A stretch of DNA of 64,000 nt, from assembly GCA_928212115.1 (NCBI GenBank), contig CAKMRJ010005523.1:137429270-137493269 (forward strand), read 5' to 3'. Shown piece after piece: positions 32,164-43,434 of this stretch. Positions within the stretch are counted from its first letter, which is position 1. Each line of letters opens with the position of its first letter. A model generated the notes under the pieces. That model was not told the DNA's origin and ran no database searches. It worked only from the letters and a program-made list of their open reading frames with translations. The translations under genes and the position numbers were made by a program. This stretch comes from Lactuca virosa (Eukaryota; Streptophyta; Magnoliopsida; Asterales; Asteraceae).

Positions 32164-33513
32164 GCAGTGAACTTTGGGTCTTTGGGCCTTAGTGGGCCAT
32201 CAGAAGTTAGATGTTTTGGGTTAATAATATGTTCGGGCTTAGGGTAAGGCCCATTAGAGGGATTGGGACGAATTTAGCAAATTGGGCCATTAGTGGACCA
32301 CTAGTGGGCTTGGGAAGCCTACCTAGTGTTGGGCCTTTTATATTATGGTTTTGGGCCTTAGATATGGACCAAGTTGGAGTAGGGGAAAATGGTCATTTTA
32401 CCCTAAGGAGGACTATTGGTTTTTGGGCTAAGTGTTACTTTGGTACTGATAGCTCGAGGAGCCGAAGGAGCACCAGTTCGGGGAATTGCCAGTTAGCAGC
32501 CAGAGGTTCATCGGTGGGATTTCAGCAGTGTGAGGTGAGTCTCCTCACTGTGTGCATGGGTCTACGGCTACAATGTCGGCCCATTATGTTTGTGTATAGT
32601 AGGAAGACCCGGGGGTTAGCCCTAGGCATTTTTATGATATGTGTTCCGGATTATGATCCAATGTCGGGCGAGGCCCGAGGTATGTTAGTATGCTAGTGGT
32701 CTTTTGTGATTCTTGTATGTGTCGGTAGTATGTTTCCGGACTAGGTTCCGATGTCGGGGTAAGCTTGAGGAATGTTATATGTTGCATAGTAGTTTATACT
32801 TGTTGTCTTTGTGATACATGTATGTGCCTCGTAGGGAGGAGAGTATGGGCGAGGTCCCGTATCTCACCACTACCTGAGTACGAACGGGGTTTCGTTTCTT
32901 ATTATTAGCAGAGCAGGGGCGGGGCCTGGGACAGAAGAAAGGTGAGTGTGGGCGGGGGCCCGTATCTCACCAATAGCAGGAGTATGGACGGGGTTCCAGG
33001 ACTCTTCCGTAGCAGGACAGGGGCGGGGCCCAAGATAGGCGAGGCCTTAGAACAGGAATACAGTAGAATATGCTTGCTTATTGTGCTAGTATGTTTATGT
33101 GAATGTATATGTATAGCGGGCGGGGCCTAAGAGAAGCAGATATGTATACTAAGAGGGGCTCGATGCCAGGCGGGGCCTGATGTCGGGAGGGGCCCGATGC
33201 CGGAGTGAGTCCGATGCCGGACAAGTCCCGATGTAGCGGGCGGGGGCCTAGTATGTGGTTATATCTATGGTATGTGGTAGATTGGGGAACTCATTAAGCT
33301 TCGTGCTTACGGTTTTCAGTTTTGGTTTCAGGTACTTCCGGTAGCGGAGCGAAGAGCTCGGGATGAAAGCATCGCACACACCATGATGTTTAGCCTGGGA
33401 TGTTTTACTCTGATGAAATGAATAAGTGTTCTAAAAAGATACTCTGATTTGATAACTATGGTTTATTAATGAATTAAAATGAAAAGTTTGGTCTTGATTT
33501 TTGGGATGTTACA
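32164..33513 (+). repeat. Gypsy-S LTR, right piece
   Basis: It continues the LTR cut by Gypsy-2. It includes a GC-rich array of GGGCGGGGCC-like and GATGTCGGG-like words (about 32640-33250). It ends in ...TTGGGATGTTACA, the same end type as the Gypsy-4 LTR. 'TTTTGGTTTCAGGTAC' near 33318 also matches Gypsy-4 near 60262. No internal domain is attached, so this is a solo LTR or remnant. No duplication flanks it (TCTTC on the right). Confidence 0.72.
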
Positions 33514-33908
33514 TCTTCCTTATGAGTGGCGCTTTTAGAACCATAGTGGCGTTTCTACCTTCAAAGTGGCGCTTCTTCCTCCAGAGTGGCATATCTAGAA
33601 AATGATTGGCGCTTCCCAAGTATGGATGGCGCTTCTACATCCATTATGGCGCTTCTAGAATGGCGCTTCAAGTATTGATGGTGCATTCATGCAACGAGAT
33701 TCTCCATTCCACTTCCAGGTGCTCCATACCCCCTTTTAAAAGATCTGTTCCTTTGTCGCTTTATTCGTTCCTTTGTCAGGAGATCCATTCCTTTATCAGA
33801 TAATTCGTTTGTTTGTCAGATGCTCCATGAACCCCAAGTACTCCATTGAGTTCCAAGTGCTCTAAATGCTCTATGTGAATGCTCCAAATGCTCGAGTCAT
33901 ATTTAAAA
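33514..33908 (-). repeat. Copia-T LTR, unit A, right piece
   Basis: It matches 39809-40202. About eight TGGCGC(T)TCT-like words lie in 33530-33670. The LTR edge is mutated (ATTTAAAA where ATTTAACA is expected). Confidence 0.82.
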
Positions 33909-36900
33909 ATCTCCACCTTGACTTGAGTATCCTCCCAACTCCACGTTAAACATGAACTTCCTTTCCATTCCTACCATCAATCCCCAAAGGGGCTTACCTC
34001 CTGCGAACATTAAGCAACTCCAAGCAAAGCTTGAAATTATCCGTCGGCAGCGACTTTGTTAACATGTATGTTGGATTCACCTTGGTATCAATCTTCAGAA
34101 TTGAGAACCTGTTTGTTTCCAGAATCCACAAATAAAATTCAATCTGACATCAATGTACTTCGTCTTCTCATGATACATGGGATTATTTACAAGATGCAAT
34201 GCACTCTGACTGGCACAATACAATACAAGCTTCTCCACTGTCAGACCAACACTCTGAATAAGCCCATGTAACCATAAATTCTTCTTTATTCCTTCCGTCA
34301 TTCAAATGTACTTGGATTCAGTTGTAGACAAAGCCACAATATCTTGTAAAGTTGACTTCCAACTGATGGCATATATGAACAAAGTGAAAAATATAACATG
34401 TTCGTGACATGCGCTTCAATAAATCACCTTCATGATCAGAGTCAGCATATCCAACCAATTCAGTTTTCTTATTGGCTCCATACACTAAGAAAACATCCGT
34501 CATTCCCTTCAAGTATTGAATGATCCACTTGATAGCTTCCCAATGAGCCTTACCTGGATTGCTCATAAACTTGCTTACCACAATAACTAAATGAGCCAAA
34601 TTAGGTCTGGTACAGACCATTACATACATGAGACTTCCAACAAAAGATTATGGAACCATGCTCATTTACTTCCATTCTTCATTAGTTGTGGGTATATTAT
34701 CTAGACCAAATTTAAATTAAGTCGCCAAAGGAGTTCCAACTGTGTTGGACTGATCATAGTTGAAAGACTGCAGAACTTTCTAAATGTACTTTTGTTGATA
34801 AATACGAAACCGCCATGCTCTTCTATTCCTTTGAATCTCCATCCTCAATATCTTCTTTGTTGCTCCTAAATACTTCATCACAAACTCATTATTCAGGGTC
34901 GCCTTCAAGTCATATATTCCAGCCATGTCCTAGGCTGCGATGAGCATATCATCAACATATACCAACTAATATATGTAGGAATCTGGTGACAATTCCTTTA
35001 AGTAAAGACATTTGTAAAAGTTGTTCCGAGTGTAGCCATGTGGGATCATTAATGAATCAAATATCTTGTACCATTGTCATGAAGACTGCTTCAAACCATA
35101 TAGATATTTCTTCAGCAAACATACATGATTCTTCTTACAATCAAGGAACCCTTCTGGTTGGTACATATAAATCTTCTATTCTAAGTTCCCATGAAGAAAT
35201 GCAGTTTTCAAATCTAATTGTTCAAGCTCCAGATCAAATGCACTCACCATGGCCAAAAGAACACGAATTGTCTTGTGCTTCACGACCAATGAGAACACCT
35301 CATGATAATCAATTCTTTCTTTCTAAGAAAATCCTTTCGCTACCAACCTTGACTTGAACCTAGTTGGTTCAACTCCTGGTATCCCTTCCTTCTTCTTAAA
35401 GATCCATTTGCATCCCACTGGTTTTGCTCCCTTTGGTAATGGAACTAGATCCCATGTTTCATTCTTCTCCAATGATTGCATTTCTTCATTCATGGCCATC
35501 AACCAATTTATTGCTTCTTTACTCGCCCCTGCCTCTTTATATGATTGAGGCTCCTCAATTTCAATGTCCTCTCTAGTTACTAAAGAAAAAGAATTAGATT
35601 TAAGATCACTAGAATTAACACATCCTACATATCTATCAGGTTGTCGAATAACCCTCTTCGATCTTCTCCTTGCTATAGATTCAGAACCGTCATCCTTCCA
35701 GGCATCAACACCAGTAGACGAAGATCACATGTGTTGCTCTTGGATTTCATCTTGTCCAGTTTTTTCATTGTCGCCTTGCTCTTCATCACTTATCATAACT
35801 TTGTTTGGAGTTTGAGATGCAAACTCCACCTTCAGGTTAACATCCTGATCTTTGTTCCCTACTTTACTTGTATCACCACCTCCCTGGTTACCCATGGCAA
35901 ATTCATCAAATGGTACATCTCTACTCATGAAAAATGTAGGAGTTCTTTCTTATTCTGTACAACACATTCGATAACCTTTTACTCTTGTTGCATATTCTTG
36001 AAATATGCACTTCATTTCCATTGGATCTAGTTTACCATCATTCACATGAGCATATACAGGGCATCCAAATATACATATGCCAGAATAGTCAGAGGGTTTC
36101 CCGGACCATACCTGTTAAGGATTCTTCAAGTCTATTGCAGATGATGGTGATCTGTTCACCAGATAGCAAGCAGTGTTAAATGCTTCCATCCATAATTGCT
36201 TGGATAAGTTAGAAAATATCCGCATTCATCTTGCACGTTGCATGAGTGTTTGGTTCATTCATTCTGCCACTCCATTTTCTTGTGGTGTGTTCCATACAGT
36301 GCGGTGCCTCACTATACCTTCTGCCTTACAAAAATTATTAAATGGAGCATTGCAGAATTCCAACCCATTGTCAGTCCTCAGAGTCTTGCCCTATTTTCCA
36401 GTCCTTTTCTCAACCATGGTCTTCCACTCCTTGAACTTACCAAACACTTCATATTTGATCTTCATAAATTAGAACCAAAACTTCTTTGAATAATCATCAA
36501 TGAATGTCACAAAGTATGAGCATCCTCCTTCACTGGTGCAGGACCCCATATATCTAATTGAACATATTCCATGATTTCCTTGCTTGTGTGTTGACCGGTA
36601 CCGAACTTCACTTTGCGATGCTTTCCCTTAACAAAAGCTTCACAAAACATTATCTTTACAATAGCCTCTCCACCAAGCAGTCCCTATTTACTTAGAACTG
36701 ACATGCCCTTCTCACTGATGTGCCCCAACCTACAATTCCATAGCTCTTTCTTGTGTTCGCCTTCATTCAAGGATTTATAGATAGACATTGTTCCCATAAT
36801 TGTACTGTCTTCTAGGATATAAATCCCTCCATGATTCATTTTCCCTTTCATTATAACTAGAGAACCTTTGGTCACTTTGACCTAATCACCTTCACCAATA

Positions 36901-37049
36901 TACCTCATCCCATTTTTAGCCAATGTGCTAAGACATATTAAATTCTTCCGAAGTTTCGGAACGTACCCGCAATCTAACTTCCTGACGGTGTCATTGAGAA
37001 TATTGATCTACATCGTGTCACTTCCCTTGATACTGCTCACCCAATCATC
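33909..37049 (-). pseudogene. Copia-T unit B pol: integrase, RT and RNase H remnants
   Basis: In transcription order (right to left) there is: a protease/pre-integrase linker (MGDDWVSSIKGSDT near 37010-37050, then KLDCGYVPKLRKNL); a GAG-preintegrase zinc region (GSLVIMKGKMNHGGIYILEDS ... LWNCRLGHISEKGM, 36684-36875); a degraded integrase core (about 36100-36680); an RT with YVDD intact at 34948-34959; and RNase H (YVMVCTRPNLAHLV ... VGYADSDHEGDL, 34318-34629). Many stops and frameshifts make it non-functional. A PPT-like CAAGGTGGAGAT borders the LTR at 33909-33920. Confidence 0.82.
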
Positions 37050-37054
37050 ACCCA

Positions 37055-38183
37055 TGTTAAATGTGACTCGAGTATTTGGATCATGTTCATGGAGCATTTG
37101 GAGCACTTGGAACTCGATGGAGCAAATAGATTTCATGGAGCATGTGACAAAGGAACGGATCATCTGAGAAAGGAATGGATCGTCTAACAAAGGCACGAAT
37201 CAAGTGATAAAGGAACAGATCGTACATAAGGGGGTTTCGAGCACCTAGAAGAGGCTTGGAGCACTTGGGAGTGATATGGAGCAACAAAGGAACCTTGTTG
37301 CGCCATTTATTGAAGGGAGGGGCCAAGAAGGATACTTTTGCACCAAGGGCATTCCTTCTTGCACCATTATGCTCCCTCTTGCGTCATGAGGGGTTCCTCT
37401 TGTGCCATGAGGATCCCTCTAGCGCCAAGAGGTACTCCTCTTACGCCATGAAGATTTCTCTTGCGCCATGCATGGACTTGTTGTGTCATGCATGACCTTG
37501 TTGGGCCATGCATGTTCCAGTTGCACCATGGAGATGTTGTTGCTCAAATCTTAATGTTCTTGTGCCACACTTGAAGTAACTTGCGCCATCCATATTCCTG
37601 TTGTGCCATGATGTCGGAAGATGGACCATCTTGGTCCTTGATGAGCCAAGTATGCTATGAAGTCCTCTATAATTCTCAAGATCGTTCAAGGATGCTCAGA
37701 AGTTGGTATTGCTCAAGGATTACACCATGTTCTGCCACGAAGATGGATGTTGGTCCATTAGTGTTCATGATGTGCCACTTCTACATCATGATGCTCCACT
37801 ATGGCAAAAGGTGCTACATCATGTGTGTTGTTGATGCTCATTAGTTGTATGACATGGATGAATGTTCCAGAAGATTCTGCATGGCGGATTGTGATTGGTT
37901 TACACCTTTCATAGGCTTATGGGCCAATGGGCTTGGCCCATTAGGGTCTTAGGTATTATCTATCAACTATAAATATGGATGCATGCTAGGTCATTTTATA
38001 TCTTGAATTATAGAGTGATAGGAGAATCTCTGTGTAATTTTACTTGTAACCTCTGTTTAAGAGCTCTGAAATAAAAGAATACTCCCCTCCTTCCCATGGA
38101 CGTAGGTCACCTTGACCAAACTACATAAATAATGTGTCTTGTGTGCTTATAGTTTTGCTAGTTATCCGCTTTACTTCCTAACA
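37055..38183 (+). mobile_element. Complete antisense solo LTR of the Copia-T family
   Basis: This 1129-bp sequence runs TGTTAAATGTGACTCG...CTTCCTAACA. It is preceded by ACCCA (37050-37054) and followed by AACCA (38184-38188); the unit A copy keeps ACCCA at 450-454. The TATA box is at 37968-37976. The protease reading ...VKMG stops on one side and MGDDW resumes on the other, as for a simple insertion. Its orientation opposes the host element although it belongs to the same family (compare 39180-40202 on the minus strand). Confidence 0.85.
37968..37976 (+). promoter_or_regulatory. TATA box of the antisense solo LTR, unit B
   Basis: TATAAATAT is in the same place as 234-242 in unit A. If active it would transcribe rightward, antisense to gag. 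Confidence 0.55.
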
Positions 38184-39139
38184 AACCATCTTCACTGTGT
38201 CATCCCATTCTTTAAAGGACTCAAACCAGTTACAATTATACGTCATGTGATAGGATGCTCCAGAATCCAAGACCCAAGCATCTGCAAAGCTAGATGTACT
38301 TACAGTCAATACATCACCATGATCCCCTTCATCATAACTTTCCTAAACAACAACAACAATTTTATTATTGCTTGATGCACTCTTGAACTTATTCTTCATC
38401 GGTGGATAATTTCGCTTTGAAGTGCCCTTTCTCCTTGCAGTTATAACATTTGGCATTTGATGAACCTTTATACATTGACTTAGAACGTGATCTCCCTCTG
38501 TTTCCCCCTTTCCTCTCTTATGTCCTTCCTCTCCCTGCGAACAACCCGGAACTGGACACCTCCTCTCCAACTAAAACTTTTCTTTTCAGTTCCTTGGACA
38601 TCTGAGATTCCTTCACATCATTCACATTGATCATTGTCCTACTATATAGCATGGTATCAATGAAATCCTCATATGATTTTGGAAGAGAACATAAGAGAAT
38701 GAGCATCTGATCTTCATCTTAAATGTTCACATCAACCCCTTATAGATCCAAGATGATGCAATTGAAGTTATCCAAGTGATCTTTCACTTGGGTACTTTCA
38801 TACATTCCGAGAGTGTACAACATTTGCTTCTGATAAAACCTTTTTCGTCAGAGAGTTGTTCTAGTACTTATTACAAAGTTTCTCCCAGAGCCTAGAAGCA
38901 GTTTTTTGATCCGTGACTTCCCTCAGTACTTCATTTTTCAAACTGAACAGAATGGCACTATGTGCCTTCATCAAAATGTCCACCTTCTTATCAGTCGCCG
39001 TGTCATTTAGCAGTTTTGGCTATCGTTCCAGTGTCGCTGCACCTCCTTGTCGAACTAGAAGAGCCCTCATATTCACCATCCAAAATATGAAGTCATTTGA
39101 ACCATTGAACTTCTCCAAATCAAACTTGTGAGATGCCAT
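38184..39139 (-). pseudogene. Copia-T gag and protease start, unit B
   Basis: The ATG at 39139 opens MASHKFDLEKFNGSN and gag runs leftward. A Copia gag core is followed by a knuckle near 38415-38460 (CYNCKEKGHF intact, then a frameshift and a lost last Cys). A protease start with SFADAWVLDSGASYHMT lies near 38250-38290. Stops near 38344 and 38720 and frameshifts break it. It is the uninterrupted counterpart of the unit A gag. Confidence 0.82.
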
Positions 39140-39165
39140 CTTCAATCATAGGAATACAAACTGCA

Positions 39166-39177
39166 GCTCTGATACCA
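39166..39177 (-). other. Primer-binding site of Copia-T unit B
   Basis: TGGTATCAGAGC on the minus strand lies 2 nt from the LTR at 39180. Its position marks 39180-40202 as the 5' LTR for gag B. Confidence 0.9.
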
Positions 39178-39179
39178 CT

Positions 39180-40202
39180 TGTTAGGAAGTAAAGTGTATA
39201 ACAATTAAAACTAAAACCACACAAGGCATAGTATTTATGTGGTTCAGTCAATGTGACCTACGTCTACAGGCAGGAGGGGAGTATTATTTATTTCAAAGCT
39301 CTCAAACAGAAGTTACAAGTACAATTTTCACAGAGATTCGCCTAACACTCTAGAACTCAATATACAACATGATGTAGCATGCATCCCTATATATACTTGA
39401 GGGATCAGACTTAAAACCCTAATGGGCCAAGCCAATTGGCCATATGCCCATGAAAGGTTTCAACCTATCATAATCCACCATGAAACATCTTGTAGAACAT
39501 GCATCCTTGCATGAGCATTAACAACACACATGATAGAGCATCATGATCCATAGAGGCATATCATGATGTAAGATTGGCACATCAAGATCACCATGGCATA
39601 TAAACCATCATAGTGGCGCATCAAGCAATAATCCTTAAGCATATTTAACTTCTAAGCTTCCTTGACCAATATTGAGCATCACAGGGTACTTCATAGCATA
39701 CAGCTCATCAAGGAACATAATTAGCGCATCCTTGCAACAGATGGTGCATCAACATGAGAATGGTGCTTCTTGTCCAAGTAATGACGCTTCATCTCAAGGG
39801 TTGGCACTTCTTCCTTATGAGTGCCGCTTTTAGAACCATATTGGCACTTCTACCTTCAAAGTGGTGCTTCTTCCTCCAGAGTGGCATATCTAGACGATGA
39901 GTGGGGCTTCCCAATTATGGATGGCGCTTCTACATCCATAATGACGCTTCTAGAATGGCGCTTCAAGCATTGATGGTGCATCCATGCACCGGGATGCTCC
40001 ATTCCACTTCCAGGTGCTCCATACCCCTTTTAAAATATATGTTCCTTTGTCAATTTATTCGTTCCTTAATTAGGAGATCCATTCCTTTCTCAGATGATTC
40101 GTTCGTTTGTTAGATGCTCCATGAACCCCAAGTGATCCATTGAGTTCCAAGTGCTCCAAATGCTCCATGTGAATGTTCCAAATACTCGAGTCACATTTAA
40201 AA
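39180..40202 (-). repeat. Copia-T LTR between units B and C
   Basis: About 1023 bp. A minus-strand TATA region lies at 39389-39396 (TATATATA). Repeated TGGCGCTTCT-like words lie in U3 (39720-39980). The outer end ATTTAAAA is a mutated ATTTAACA. It serves as the 5' LTR of gag B and the 3' LTR of the pol fragment to its right. Confidence 0.87.
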
Positions 40203-40838
40203 ATCTGCACCTTGACTTGAGCATCCTCCCAACTCCACGTTAAACAAGAACTTCCTCTCCATTCCTACCATCAATCCCCGAAGGGATTACCTCCTGCAAA
40301 CATTAAGCAAGTCCAAGCAAAGCTTGAGCTTATCCGTGGGCAGAGACTTTGTTAACATGTCTGCTGGATTCACCTTGGTATCAATCTTCATAATTGAGAA
40401 CCTGTCTGCTTCCAAATTGCACAAATAAAATTGAATCTGACATTAATATGCTTCGCCTTCTCATGATACATCGGATTCTTTGCAAGATTCAATGCACTTT
40501 GACTGCCACAGTCTAATACAAGCTTCTCCACTGTCATACCAACACTTTGAGTAAGCCCATGTAACTATAACTTCTCCTTTATTCCTTCTATCATAGACAT
40601 GTACTTGGATTCAGTTGTAGACAAACCCACGGTATCTTGTAAAGTTGACTTCCAACCGATGGCATATCCGAACAAAGTGAAAATATAACATGTTTGTGAC
40701 ATGGGATTCAATAAATCACCTTCATGATTAGAGTCAGCATATCCAACCAAGTCAGTTTTCGTATTGGCTCCATACACTAAGCAAACATCCGTCATTCCCT
40801 TCAAGTATCGCATGATCCACTTGACAGCTTCCCAACTT
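40203..40838 (-). pseudogene. Copia-T unit C pol 3' end (RNase H)
   Basis: The reading MRYLKGMTDVCLVYGANTK, VGYADSNHEGDL and STTESKYMSMIEG is the Copia RNase H. It parallels 33909-34560 in unit B. Homology stops abruptly at 40838, where Copia-V begins without a recognisable LTR. Confidence 0.82.
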
Positions 40839-42114
40839 GTTCTTTTTCGACAAAAGATGAAACCCCTCCTGCGATCATACCTCCACAGACATCATCGTCC
40901 TCTCCTACTCTTCATCATCCCATGGTTTCATCATCTTCTAACACACATGACTCAACCACCTCTCAACCTTTTCCACCGGTCTTCGATGTTCCTACTCCTA
41001 ACCCTCCATCTCGCTCTACGTCTCATCCTATGACTACCTAGTCTTAAATAGGTTCCTTACGACCTTGAAACATTCTTAATCTCTTTGACACGAATGACAT
41101 CTCTCCTATACTTCGATTTACTGCTCAGGCCATGTGTGATTTCAATTGGAAGTCTTCCATGGAAATCAAAATGTCTTCTCTCAACCATAATCTCACTTGG
41201 GATCTTGTTCCTAAACCTCCTAACGCAAATACAGTTGGTTTTCATTAGCTATATCGTCACAAGTTTCACTCTTAAGGTAACCTTGATCGCTATAAAATTT
41301 GTCTAGTTGGGAAAGACTTCTCCCAACAGCTTGGTGTTGATTTTGACAATACCTTTAGTCCCGTTGTCAATCCTGCAACTATTTGTACCGTTCTTAGTAT
41401 AGTCATCTCTCGTAATTCTGCTATTCATTAACTCGATGTCAAAAATGCCTTTTTGCATGGTGATTTAACCGAAGAAGTTTACATGAAACAACCTCCAGGT
41501 TACGTGCACCCTAATCATCCAGACTATGTTTGTCGCCTGCGTAAAGCTCTATATGGTCTCAAACAGGCACCACGTGCCTCGTAGCGATTTGCATCATATA
41601 TTTCCACCATTGGGTTTAAGAGCAATCACTCTAACAACTCTCTTTTCACTTTTCATTGTGGCAATGATACTATCTACCTCCTTCTGTATGTTGATGGCAT
41701 CATTCTCATAACTTCTAGTTCTTCTTTGGTCACTCAAGTGATCTTTCGTCTATCGACTAAATTCTCTATGATGGACTTAGGCTCTCTATCTTTTTTCTTG
41801 GCATTAGTGGTACTCGTTCTTACAAGGGATTGTTTCTTTCACAAATTGTGTTTGCTAAGGATATCCTATCTCGTGCTGACATGACGTTTTTCAATCCTAG
41901 CACCCCGACGGACACCAAACCAAAGCTTTCTCCTTTTGGTAATACCGTTTCTAACCCTATCCTGTATTGCTGCTTAGCGGGGGCTCTCCAGTATTTTACA
42001 TTCACTCGTCCGGATATTACCTACGTTGTTTAAAAGATATGTCTTTTTATGCACGATCCTCGTGAACCTCACATGCTTGCTCTAAAATGCATTTTACGTT
42101 ATCTACAGGGCACC
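40839..42114 (+). pseudogene. Copia-V reverse transcriptase remnant
   Basis: Plus-strand Copia pol without LTRs. The reading includes WDLVPKPPNANTVG, GVDFDNTFSPVV, LDVKNAFLHGDLTEEVYMKQ, LRKALYGLKQAPRA, LYVDGIILI (YVDD changed to YVDG), LGSLSFFLGI, AGALQYFTFTRPDITY and ILRYLQGTY. Several in-frame stops (for example after KQAPRAS and ITYVV) and frame changes are present. It is cut at 42114 by the Gypsy-4 left LTR. Its continuation is not in the window. Confidence 0.83.
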
Positions 42115-42439
42115 TATAACATCCCAAAATTTAAGACCAAAATTTTCATTTCAAATATAATAATTATAAAACCATTTGTCTGAAAACAACCATATTATCA
42201 ACTCAAATCAAACCATGGTATGAATAGTGAAAACATATCATGATAAAACCATGTCAGAGTACAATCCCAAAAATCTCATATACGAAAAATCATGTGTGTG
42301 ATGCGCTGCAGTCATGCCGTCTCTTTCCCCTTCGAAGAAGAGGTACCTGAAACCAAAACTGTAAACCGTAAGCACAAAACTTAGTGAGTTCCCCCGTCAT
42401 ACCACATACCATATATAACACACACTATCTAACATATTC

Positions 42440-42640
42440 GGGTACTAGCTACCCCTTCGGTCTCTTTCAACCGGTAACTTTCCTAGCATATCAGGGTGAT
42501 AGCCTACCCCTTCGGTCCCGTCGACCGGTACCTAGCCTAGCATATCAGGGTGCTGGCCTACCCCTTCGGTCCTGTCGACCGGTACCTAGCCTATCATATT
42601 AGGGTGCTGACCTACCCCTTCGGTCCTTTCGACTAGTACC
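42440..42640. repeat. Minisatellite of about 55 bp units in Gypsy-4 left LTR
   Basis: About four units share CTACCCCTTCGGTC and TCGACCGGTACC words and AGCATATCAGGGTG joints. The counterpart in the right LTR is at about 59800-60180, where units have diverged and shortened. Confidence 0.85.
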
Positions 42641-43424
42641 AGGAACTATTTCACCCCCTACTTCTACCACATAGCATCCTAGTACATAAACATATAAATT
42701 GTATACTGCCTAGCTTATCCGGTACTGGGGTCTATCTTACCCCTCCTACCACTATCACATAATATCATAACATACTATATATTTAGGAAATACACGCCGT
42801 CCCCATCCCGAAAATATAAATTTCGTCGAAACCCGAATCCGTATGAATTAGATATGATTTTTATAAGATATAAAAATCAGCCGCGCACAACGAATATATG
42901 ACGTAAAAAGCTACGAAGACAATGGTTGACTTTTAGCTAATGCGACCAAAATGAAAATCGTAGTACTCCTTAAAATAGGAATTTTGAGAAAAAGGATGCC
43001 AAAAACGGAGTCCGTACGAGAGAGTTATGATTTTAGCAAAATTATTTAATTTTATAAAAATATGGACAAAAATATAAATTCAAAATTAGCCGACGGAGTC
43101 TAAACGAACGTTGTAGATCTCGTTGATAGCTACACGTGGATATAAAGAACGTCAAAAACGGAGTATGTATGAACGAGTTATAATTTTTAATAGCACATTT
43201 ACGTATTAAAATAAAGTGTAAATCATATATACGTCTACATATATATACATATGTATATATCATTAGAAAGGTATCGACGATGCGGTCGTTATAAGACTGT
43301 TGTTGAGTACTTTCGACATTAGTTTAGTACAAATATCATTAAATCTATTTAAAATAGTATTATTATAAAGGGGTGTTTAGTCATTTAAGTAAATATAGAG
43401 GGTTGTTTTTGAAAATTCAATTAC

Positions 43425-43434
43425 TATAAATAAG
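43425..43434 (+). promoter_or_regulatory. TATA box, Gypsy-3 5' LTR
   Basis: TATAAATAAG lies upstream of a C/T-rich leader. The same box is at 48514-48523 in the 3' LTR. It is the likely promoter for gag mRNA. Confidence 0.62.

Larger units (their letters stand above)
33514..40838 (-). mobile_element. Copia-T tandem array, units B and C
   Basis: Read right to left on the minus strand: pol 3' end of unit C (40838-40203), LTR (40202-39180), PBS, gag/PR (39139-38184), antisense solo LTR (38183-37055), pol of unit B (37049-33909), then the next LTR (33908-33514, continued 11809-11232) and gag of unit A. LTRs and internal regions alternate with one LTR between neighbours. This is the form expected after unequal recombination between LTRs, not after separate insertions. 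Confidence 0.82.

Noticed and set aside
32211..32696. 161-codon plus-strand frame
   Set aside because: It lies wholly within the Gypsy-S LTR, has no domain, and its GC-rich repeats explain the lack of stops.
37062..38183. LTR start at TGTGACTCG (37062)
   Set aside because: Starting at 37055 (TGTTAAATG) gives TGTTA...TAACA inverted ends and an ACCCA flank that matches unit A, so 37055 was preferred.
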